The notes below the pieces were generated by a model that worked only from the letters and a program-made list of their open reading frames with translations, did not search any database and was not told where the DNA came from. From Sulfurospirillum arcachonense DSM 9755 (GTDB taxonomy: Bacteria > Campylobacterota > Campylobacteria > Campylobacterales > Sulfurospirillaceae): 64,000 nucleotides of DNA. The position numbers were made by a program, and so were the translations under genes. Shown one piece after another: positions 57,459 through 64,000 of the stretch. Location: positions 1 to 64,000 of the forward strand of contig NZ_JFBL01000004.1 in the NCBI RefSeq assembly GCF_000597725.1. The letters are read 5' to 3'. Position 1 is the first letter of the stretch; the number at the start of each line of letters is the position of its first letter.

Positions 57459-58427
57459 ATGGCAAGTACGAAAAATTTTGCACTCATAGGAGCCAGTGGA
57501 TATATAGCACCACGACATATGAGGGCCATAAAAGAGACTGGTAATGAACTTGTGGCTGCATTAGATCCATATGATGGTATAGGTATTATGGATAGTAATT
57601 TTCCTCAAGCCAGTTTTTTTACAGAATTTGAAAGATTTGATAGATTTGTAGATAAATGGCATAGAGATGGTAATAAAAAAATAGAATATATAGGTATAAC
57701 TACTCCTAACTATCTTCATGATGCACATATAAGATTTACACTTAAGAGTGGTGCTCATGCAATATGTGAAAAACCTCTTGTTTTAAATCCGCATAATATA
57801 GACCAGTTAAAAGTTATAGAGGAAGAAACGGGCAAAAAAGTTTATAATATTTTACAATTAAGACTTCATGAATCTATCATAGCTTTAAAAGAAAAAATTT
57901 CAAAAGAGTTAGAAAAAAATCCCAATAAAATTTATGATATTGATTTAACGTATCTCACTAGTCGTGGTAAATGGTATTTTGTTTCTTGGAAAGGTAATGA
58001 AGAAAAATCAGGAGGAATTGCTTCAAATATAGGAGTTCATTTTTTTGATATGCTCTCTTGGATTTTTGGACCAATTGAAGAAAATTTTGTTCATATAAAA
58101 GACCCCGACACAAATGCTGGGTTTATGAAACTAAAAAATGCAAATGTTAGATGGTTTTTATCTGTAAATTACAATTATATACCTAAAGACATAAAAGCCA
58201 CTGGTAAAACTACATATAGAAGTATCACTGTTGATGGTGAAGAGTTTGAATTTAGTGAAGGTTTTACAGACTTACACACAAGGAGCTATGAACATATTTT
58301 AAGTGGTGGGGGATTTGGATTAGAAGAAGCTCGAAAGTCTATCAACATAGTTTCAGTTATACGAAAGCTAGTACCTCTTGGATTAAATGGTGAATATCAT
58401 CCTTTTTGTAAAAAGGTGATAAGTTAA
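57459..58427 (+). CDS. Gfo/Idh/MocA oxidoreductase, WbpB/WlbA-like
   Basis: This enzyme oxidises carbon 3 of UDP-GlcNAc uronate in the pathway to 2,3-diacetamido uronic acids. The protein of about 322 residues has [22 protein letters not shown] and the conserved [13 protein letters not shown] with the family Lys. [15 protein letters not shown] and a long C-terminal domain follow. I prefer the ATG at 57459 (AAGG 8 nt upstream) over 57444, which overlaps the previous gene. Its stop shares a base with the next ATG. Confidence 0.9.
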   Translation: MASTKNFALIGASGYIAPRHMRAIKETGNELVAALDPYDGIGIMDSNFPQASFFTEFERFDRFVDKWHRDGNKKIEYIGITTPNYLHDAHIRFTLKSGAHAICEKPLVLNPHNIDQLKVIEEETGKKVYNILQLRLHESIIALKEKISKELEKNPNKIYDIDLTYLTSRGKWYFVSWKGNEEKSGGIASNIGVHFFDMLSWIFGPIEENFVHIKDPDTNAGFMKLKNANVRWFLSVNYNYIPKDIKATGKTTYRSITVDGEEFEFSEGFTDLHTRSYEHILSGGGFGLEEARKSINIVSVIRKLVPLGLNGEYHPFCKKVIS

Positions 58428-59005
58428 TGGCCTCTTATTTTACACATGAGTCTTGCTATGTAGATGATAATGTTTCTATAGGGGATAATACAAAGATTTG
58501 GCATTTTTCACATATTTTATCAGGTTCTCATATCGGAGAAAATTGCTCTTTTGGACAGAATTGTGTAGTTGGACCTAAAGTAACAATTGGGAGTGGTGTT
58601 AAAGTACAAAACAATATCTCTATTTATGAAGGTGTAGAAATTGAAAATGATGTTTTTCTTGGACCTTCTATGGTGTTTACAAATATTATAAATCCAAGAG
58701 CATTTATAGTGAGACGTAAAGAGTTTAAACAAACACTTCTTAAAAAAGGTTGTTCAATTGGTGCAAATGCTACAGTAGTTTGTGGTGTAACTATTGGAGA
58801 ATACGCACTTATAGGAAGTGGAGCAGTTGTAAATAAAGATGTAAAGCCATATGCACTTGTGGTAGGAGTTCCAGCAAGACAAATTGGATGGGTAAGTAAA
58901 GCTGGAAACACCTTAAAATTTGATGAAAATAGTATTGCTATAGATGATTTTGATACTACAAAATATAAAATAGAAAATGACAATTTAACTTTAATAGAAG
59001 AGTAA
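58427..59005 (+). CDS. WbpD/WlbB-like sugar N-acetyltransferase
   Basis: This is a 192-residue left-handed beta-helix acetyltransferase. Its hexapeptide repeats include [36 protein letters not shown] and [19 protein letters not shown], and the C-terminal [16 protein letters not shown] is typical of WbpD. It would acetylate the 3-amino group made by WbpE. It sits directly in front of the gutted wbpE. Confidence 0.92.
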   Translation: MASYFTHESCYVDDNVSIGDNTKIWHFSHILSGSHIGENCSFGQNCVVGPKVTIGSGVKVQNNISIYEGVEIENDVFLGPSMVFTNIINPRAFIVRRKEFKQTLLKKGCSIGANATVVCGVTIGEYALIGSGAVVNKDVKPYALVVGVPARQIGWVSKAGNTLKFDENSIAIDDFDTTKYKIENDNLTLIEE

Positions 59006-59007
59006 CA

Positions 59008-59268
59008 ATGAAAATAAATTTTGCAAATTTACAATATCAATATAATCTTTATAAAAATGAATTACAAGTGACACTAAAAGAACAAGGTATTCCAACAGTG
59101 GTACATTATCCTATGCCATTACATTTACAAGAAAGTTTTTCATATATGGGATATAACAAAGGTGATTTTCCAATTTCAGAAATAGTACCAAAAGAGATGA
59201 TGAGCTTACCTATGAATCCTTATGTTATTAATGAAGTAATCGAGTATATTGTAGAAAATTTAAAATGA
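59008..59268 (+). pseudogene. Remnant of a WbpE-like aminotransferase with a large in-frame deletion
   Basis: The 86-residue frame joins the first 19 or so residues of a DegT/WbpE enzyme (MKINFANLQYQYNLYKNEL) to its last about 65 (LKEQGIPTVVHYPMPLHLQ and the MSLPMNPYV end). Full-length WbpE proteins have about 360 residues, so about 280 in the middle are missing. The lost part includes the PLP-binding Lys. It overlaps the next gene by 4 nt, so its translation could still couple to it. Confidence 0.88.
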
Positions 59269-60332
59269 AAATACTTACAATATTAGGGGCAAGACCACAA
59301 TTTATAAAAGCAGGTTCTGTTAGCAGAGAAATTGCGAAACATAATGAAATAAAAGAAATTATAGTGCATACTGGACAACACTATGATACAAATATGAGTG
59401 ATATTTTTTTTGAAGAGATGAAAATACCCAAACCCAATTATTTTCTTGGTATTGGTGGTAAATCACATGGTGCGATGACTGGGCAAATGATTGAAAAGAT
59501 TGAAGAGGTAGCACTAAAAGAAAAACCTGATTGGATTATGGTATATGGTGATACTAATTCGACTTTGGCAGGAGCTATAGTTGCTTCTAAGTTACATATA
59601 AAATTGGCGCATATTGAAGCAGGGCTTAGAAGTTTTAATATGAATATGCCAGAAGAAATAAATAGAATTCTTACTGATAGAGTGAGCAATATACTTTTTT
59701 GTCCTACTGATGTAGCTATAAAAAATTTAAGAGATGAAGGCTTTGCTAGTTTTAAGTGCAAAATTATTAAGTCAGGTGATGTTATGCAAGATGGGGCAAT
59801 GTTTTATAAAAACTTAGCAGTAAAACCTACTTGTGAAATAAAAGATGAATATATTCTTTGCACTATACATAGAGCAGAAAATACAGATAATGTAAATAGA
59901 TTAAGAAGTATATTTGAAGCTTTGAATAAAATAGGAAAAGATAAACAAGTTATATTACCAGTGCATCCAAGAACAAAAAAACTCTTAGAAAATTTAAATT
60001 TAGAGATAAAAAACTTAACATTAATAGACCCTATTGGTTATCTTAAAATGGTATGGTTAATAGATAATTGTGATTTTGTAATGACAGATAGTGGAGGACT
60101 TCAAAAAGAAGCTTTCTTTTTTGAAAAACAGTGTATTACCTTAAGAGATGAAACAGAGTGGGTTGAGTTAGTAAACTGTGGTGCTAACACTCTAGTTGGA
60201 GCAAATAAAGAAAAAATATTAAATTCATATAGAAATAATTCAGACTTTAATATAGATAATTTAAAGTTAAATTTATATGGCACTGGAAAAGCTGCTGAAA
60301 TTATCATAAAAAAGCTATTGGAGTATAGATGA
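59265..60332 (+). CDS. UDP-N-acetylglucosamine 2-epimerase family, WbpI-like
   Basis: This 355-residue protein has the epimerase signature MKILTILGARPQFIKAGSVSREI. It also has HTGQHYDTNMSDIFF, HIEAGLRSFNMNMPEEINR, ILPVHPRTKKL and TDSGGLQKEAFFF. In the Wbp pathway it turns UDP-2,3-diacetamido-glucuronate into the manno form. A plain UDP-GlcNAc 2-epimerase role (WecB) is possible, but the operon favours WbpI. Its start overlaps the wbpE remnant. Confidence 0.88.
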   Translation: MKILTILGARPQFIKAGSVSREIAKHNEIKEIIVHTGQHYDTNMSDIFFEEMKIPKPNYFLGIGGKSHGAMTGQMIEKIEEVALKEKPDWIMVYGDTNSTLAGAIVASKLHIKLAHIEAGLRSFNMNMPEEINRILTDRVSNILFCPTDVAIKNLRDEGFASFKCKIIKSGDVMQDGAMFYKNLAVKPTCEIKDEYILCTIHRAENTDNVNRLRSIFEALNKIGKDKQVILPVHPRTKKLLENLNLEIKNLTLIDPIGYLKMVWLIDNCDFVMTDSGGLQKEAFFFEKQCITLRDETEWVELVNCGANTLVGANKEKILNSYRNNSDFNIDNLKLNLYGTGKAAEIIIKKLLEYR

Positions 60333-60562
60333 AGTGTCACATGTGTATAGAATTTTTATTTAGAAATATATAGGTATAGAAAAAATATAGAGATGAATTT
60401 AAGCTAATTTTCGATTGAATAAGGTATCAACTTTTAATAAAGATATTAATAAATTCGTGTAAGATTTTGTGTTTTAACATGGAATAAAATGGACGTATAG
60501 TTTACATATATTTTGCTTTTGCAAAATACATATATTGAAAAAAATAAAAAGGGAAATAAAAA

Positions 60563-61546
60563 ATGTCAAATAAATTAAATAATGCAAAAGTTTTAGTAAT
60601 AGGTGCTGCTGGATTTATTGGTGGTTTTGTTGTAAGTGAATTACTTAAAGAACCTGTAAAAGAAGTAATTATTTATGACAATTTTACTCGTGGTAAAATG
60701 GAAAATCTTGAAGATAGTTTAAAAGACCCAAGATGTTCTATTTTCCCTTATGGTGGAGACGTAAGAGAATTAGATATTTTAGATAAAGCTATGGATGGTG
60801 TTGATTATGTATTTCATTTAGCCGCTATGTGGTTATTACACTGTAAAGATTTCCCTAGAACTGCATTTGATGTAAATATCGCTGGTACATTTAATGTTTT
60901 AGAAGCTTGTGTAAAACACAAAGTTAAAAAACTAATCTATAGTTCATCTGCTTCTGTTTATGGAGATGCCGTTCAAGTTCCTATGACTGAAGATCATCCT
61001 TTTAATAATAAAAATTTTTATGGTGCTACAAAAATAGCTGGTGAGGCTATGTGTACAGCTTACAATGATAGATATGGTTTAGAAATAGTAGGTCTTAGAT
61101 ATATGAATGTTTATGGTCCTGGACAAGATCAACATGCTGTTTATAGTGGAGTAGTACCAATAGTTTTAAATAAGATTGATAGAAATGAAGCACCAAGTGT
61201 AAATGGTGATGGTTCTCAAGCTTACGATTTTATTTATGTTGAAGATATTGCAAGGTGTAATATAGCTGCAGCTAAATCTGATATAAAACTAGGCTACTAT
61301 AATGTAGGAACAGAAGTACAAACTACTATAAAACAACTTTGCAATACAATGTTGAAGCTTAAAAATTCTGATTTGGAAATAAATTATATTCCATATAGTG
61401 CCGATGATGCAAGACAACTTGTACAAAATAGGATAGGTTCAAGAGAAAAAGCAGAAAAAGAACTTGGGTTTAAATACAAATACTCTTTAGAAGATGGTTT
61501 AAGTGCTCTAATTAAGTGGAGAGCAGAAAAAGGAATTAGGGGTTAA
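60563..61546 (+). CDS. NAD-dependent nucleotide-sugar epimerase/dehydratase
   Basis: This is a 327-residue extended short-chain dehydrogenase. GAAGFIGGFVVSELL, VFHLAAMWLLHCKDFPRTAFD, SSSASVYGDAV, catalytic FYGATKIAGEA and RYMNVYGPGQDQH are visible. It resembles UDP-GlcNAc/UDP-Glc 4-epimerase relatives in O-antigen loci, but the exact reaction is not determined. A 230-bp gap precedes it, so it probably has its own promoter. It is followed by an aminotransferase and an amidotransferase, with which it may form a separate module. Confidence 0.85.
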   Translation: MSNKLNNAKVLVIGAAGFIGGFVVSELLKEPVKEVIIYDNFTRGKMENLEDSLKDPRCSIFPYGGDVRELDILDKAMDGVDYVFHLAAMWLLHCKDFPRTAFDVNIAGTFNVLEACVKHKVKKLIYSSSASVYGDAVQVPMTEDHPFNNKNFYGATKIAGEAMCTAYNDRYGLEIVGLRYMNVYGPGQDQHAVYSGVVPIVLNKIDRNEAPSVNGDGSQAYDFIYVEDIARCNIAAAKSDIKLGYYNVGTEVQTTIKQLCNTMLKLKNSDLEINYIPYSADDARQLVQNRIGSREKAEKELGFKYKYSLEDGLSALIKWRAEKGIRG

Positions 61547-61550
61547 TCAA

Positions 61551-62741
61551 ATGAAAATGAATATACCTATTACTAAAACAATTTTTGGTGATGAAGAAAA
61601 AGAAGCTATGGTAAAACCCCTTGAAACAGGTTGGGTAGTTCAAGGACCAAATGTAGCAAAGTTTCAAAAGATGTTTAGTGAGTTTACTGGTGCAAAGTTT
61701 GCTCATGCTACTACAAGCTGTACTACTGCTTTGCACCTTGGATTAGAAGCTATGGGTATTACAAGAGGGGATAAGGTAATTGTTCCATCTTTTACTTATG
61801 TAGCAAGTGCAAATGCAGTTGAATATACAGGTGCAGAAGTTGTATTTTGTGATATTGATTTAAGAACATTTAATATAGATGAAACAAAATTAGAAGATTT
61901 AATAAAAAACGATACTTCAATAAAAGCAATTATGCCAGTAAATCTTTTTGGTCTTTGTTCAAATATGCCATATATTATGAATTTAGCAAAAAAATATGAT
62001 TTAAAAGTTATTGAAGATAGTGCTTGTGGATTTGATGGTTGGATAGGAGATAATCACTCTGGTACATTTGCAGATGTAGGTTGTTTTTCATTTCATCCAA
62101 GAAAATCAATATGTACTGGTGAAGGTGGTATGCTAATTACTAATGATGATAAAATTGCAAATAAAGTATCTCAACTAAAAGACCATGGTGCAAGTAAATC
62201 TGATCTTCAAAGACATAAAGAAAAGGGTGGGTCACTACTTCCAGATTTTACCATGAGAGGGTACAACTATCGAATGACAGATATGCAAGGTGCTCTTGGT
62301 GTTTGTCAAATGGATAAAAAAGAATATATTATGAATGGTAGAAGAGAAGTTGCTGTAAAGTATGATGAAGCACTAAAAGATATATCACAATTAGTAACTC
62401 CGTATATCCCTGAGAACTATAAACATGGATATCAATCGTATGTTTGTATATTTACAGATGGGGAAGATATATCAAATCTAACAAAAGAACAAATAGATAG
62501 ACTTAATATCAAAAGAAATATTTTTATGGAAAAACTAGAGGAAATGACAATAGCTACAAGGCAAGGTACTCATGCAGTTCATACTCTAGGGTATTATAAA
62601 AATAAAAATAATTTTAAAGATGAAGATTTCCTTATGAGTTATGCAGCAGATAGACTTTCTATTGCATTGCCTCTTTATGCTGGTATGAGTGATGAAGAGT
62701 TTGATTATGTTATCACAAATATAAAAGAGGCTTTAAAATAA
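61551..62741 (+). CDS. DegT/DnrJ/EryC1/StrS family sugar aminotransferase
   Basis: This is a 396-residue PLP-dependent enzyme. The N-terminal substrate loop GWVVQGPNVAKFQKMF, SFTYVASANAVEYTGAEVVFCDI, and the PLP Lys in SFHPRKSICTGEGG are all present. GYNYRMTDMQGALG follows. Members transfer an amino group to a keto-sugar nucleotide. It could in principle replace the missing wbpE, or act on the product of the upstream epimerase. The stop codon is 1 bp before asnB. Confidence 0.92.
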   Translation: MKMNIPITKTIFGDEEKEAMVKPLETGWVVQGPNVAKFQKMFSEFTGAKFAHATTSCTTALHLGLEAMGITRGDKVIVPSFTYVASANAVEYTGAEVVFCDIDLRTFNIDETKLEDLIKNDTSIKAIMPVNLFGLCSNMPYIMNLAKKYDLKVIEDSACGFDGWIGDNHSGTFADVGCFSFHPRKSICTGEGGMLITNDDKIANKVSQLKDHGASKSDLQRHKEKGGSLLPDFTMRGYNYRMTDMQGALGVCQMDKKEYIMNGRREVAVKYDEALKDISQLVTPYIPENYKHGYQSYVCIFTDGEDISNLTKEQIDRLNIKRNIFMEKLEEMTIATRQGTHAVHTLGYYKNKNNFKDEDFLMSYAADRLSIALPLYAGMSDEEFDYVITNIKEALK

Positions 62742-62742
62742 T

Positions 62743-64000
62743 ATGTGCGGAATAGTAGGAGCTTTATCACTTAATAAACCATCTATAAATGTTGATTATG
62801 CTAAACCTATGGCAGATAAGATAGCTCATAGAGGTCCAGATGATGCAGGATATTTATGTTTTCATACGGGCTCTCGTCATAATATAAGAGTTTCTTTTTA
62901 TCAAAATTTAACAGATGAAAAATTTAAAAATATAGATGATATGCTTCCTGCTATAGAATCATACTCAGCACAAAGAGAGTTACATTCACATGATTATGAC
63001 CTTTATATGGGCCATAGAAGATTATCAATTCTTGATGTTAGTTATGCTGGACATCAACCGATGTCAGACTTATCTAAAAATATTTGGATAGCTTACAATG
63101 GTGAGATATATAACTTTAAAGAGTTAAGAGTAGAACTAGAAAAACTAGGGCATAGATTTAAAAGTCATACAGATACAGAAGTAATCATATATGCTTATAT
63201 TGAGTGGGGAATAGAGTGTATCAAAAGATTTAATGGTATGTTTGCATTTTCTTTATATGATAACTTTCAAAAGAAGTTTTATCTTTGTCGTGATAGATAT
63301 GGTATAAAGCCAGTTTATTATCATATTACACAAGATAAAACTTTTATATATGCAAGTGAGATAAAGTCTATTTTGGAATATAAAGATTATAAAAGTGAAG
63401 TAGATAAAGAAGCACTTTTGGAATACTTTACATTTCAAAATATATTTACAAATAAAACACTTCATAAAGATATACAAATACTTGAAGCTGGACATTACTT
63501 TGAAATTGATTTATTGTCTAAAAAAATAGAAAAAAAACAATATTGGGATTTTGATTTTAGTGAGCCAGAAACTATAAAAGATGAAAGAGAATATATAGAA
63601 GAACTAGATAGACTTTTTACTCAAGCAGTTGAGCGACAACTTGTAGCAGATGTTCAAGTAGGAAGCTACTTAAGTGGTGGTATGGATAGTGGTAGCATAT
63701 CTGCAATTGCATCAAATCATTTTCAAAAGTCAAACGACTTTTTGAAAACTTTTACTGTAGGATTTGATTTATCAAGTGCAAGTGGGATGGAACTAAGCTT
63801 TGATGAGAGAGCAAAATCAGAATGTATATCTTATAAGTTTAAAACAGAACATTATGAGATGGTTTTAAAATCAGGTGATATGGAAAGATGCATGAATAAG
63901 TTTTCTTATCATCTTGAAGAACCAAGAGTAGGACAAAGTTATCCAAACTATTATGCGGCAAAACTTGCTAGTAAATTTGTAAAAGTAGTGCTTAGTGGTG
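62743..64000 (+). CDS. Asparagine synthase-like amidotransferase, N-terminal part (3' end outside window)
   Basis: The frame starts ATG at 62743 and stays open to the right edge (419 codons seen). Residue 2 is the catalytic Cys of a class II glutamine amidotransferase (MCGIVG). KIAHRGPDDAGYL and AYNGEIYNFKELR follow, and RDRYGIKPVYY ends that domain. The synthetase domain begins with YLSGGMDSGSI, the ATP-pyrophosphatase loop. Such genes in O-antigen loci can amidate sugar uronic acids rather than make asparagine. With several uronic-acid genes upstream this is plausible here. Confidence 0.92.
   Translation, partial: MCGIVGALSLNKPSINVDYAKPMADKIAHRGPDDAGYLCFHTGSRHNIRVSFYQNLTDEKFKNIDDMLPAIESYSAQRELHSHDYDLYMGHRRLSILDVSYAGHQPMSDLSKNIWIAYNGEIYNFKELRVELEKLGHRFKSHTDTEVIIYAYIEWGIECIKRFNGMFAFSLYDNFQKKFYLCRDRYGIKPVYYHITQDKTFIYASEIKSILEYKDYKSEVDKEALLEYFTFQNIFTNKTLHKDIQILEAGHYFEIDLLSKKIEKKQYWDFDFSEPETIKDEREYIEELDRLFTQAVERQLVADVQVGSYLSGGMDSGSISAIASNHFQKSNDFLKTFTVGFDLSSASGMELSFDERAKSECISYKFKTEHYEMVLKSGDMERCMNKFSYHLEEPRVGQSYPNYYAAKLASKFVKVVLSG

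Noticed and set aside
60333-60562. Possible degraded gene or small RNA in the 230-bp gap before the epimerase
   Set aside because: I see only an ATTTTGC/GCAAAAT hairpin and AT-rich sequence. No reading frame resembles a known protein.

Overview
This is an AT-rich stretch of chromosome from a member of the Campylobacterota (Epsilonproteobacteria). The gene orders gmk-tatA-argS, nadD/rsfS-gapA-pgk-tpiA-fabI, and dnaX-rho-ccoI-ccoS-cytochrome c-gmhB-hldD-hldE-gmhA-waaF-like are typical of that group, and individual proteins match epsilon-specific families (HP0268 type, LigE, CcoI/CcoS). The very low GC suggests an Arcobacter-like organism, but the genus cannot be fixed from the sequence alone. 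I see no rRNA, tRNA, CRISPR array or insertion sequence.

Layout. Bases 1-3,030 hold an acidic protein fragment, gmk, tatA and argS. Bases 3,077-4,694 hold a PerR/Fur-type regulator divergent from a di-haem cytochrome c peroxidase, with twin operator-like repeats between them. Bases 4,717-9,475 hold a NadD-RsfS fusion, then the glycolytic trio gapA-pgk-tpiA and fabI. Bases 9,476-27,559 are mostly housekeeping genes: an orphan ABC permease, nusA, an HP0268-like gene, miaB, an acyltransferase, a PilM/N/O-like trio, tilS, rimO, panC, prfB, a phytase-like periplasmic protein, dnaX, a tiny lipoprotein and rho. Bases 28,221-31,153 hold cbb3-oxidase maturation genes (ccoI, ccoS) and a small cytochrome c. 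Bases 32,008-36,506 are the ADP-heptose pathway and a heptosyltransferase.

Bases 36,514-64,000 are the LPS/O-antigen locus, in the position where Campylobacter jejuni carries its waa/LOS locus. A leftward operon (48,931 to 36,514) runs from an LpxL-type acyltransferase through glycosyltransferases and an O-antigen polymerase/ligase to the dTDP-rhamnose genes rfbD, rfbB, rfbA and rfbC. A rightward group (49,046 onward) makes other sugars: a phosphomannomutase/phosphoglucomutase, UDP-glucuronate epimerase, pgi, a dead galU, ugd, a UDP-HexNAc dehydrogenase with wbpB/wbpD/wbpI relatives and a gutted wbpE, another epimerase, a sugar aminotransferase and an asparagine-synthase-like amidotransferase cut by the right edge. 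Several genes here are visibly decaying: galU (at least five lesions), wbpE (internal deletion), an SGNH-hydrolase stub and a shortened glycosyltransferase paralogue.

The most striking signal is not a gene. A palindrome, TTTACATGTAAA (core TTACATGTAA), is scattered about 17 times in the 10-bp form, mostly inside genes and in more than one reading frame, where chance predicts well under one. Two copies face each other as a terminator-like hairpin, and another core copy forms one arm of the comEA terminator. This is how DNA uptake sequences behave in Neisseria and Haemophilus, and the window also carries comEA beside a secreted LigE-type DNA ligase plus a PilM/N/O-like trio. A second unexplained element is a 54-nt repeat with a covarying RNA hairpin directly upstream of two unrelated genes (22,640 and 34,950).
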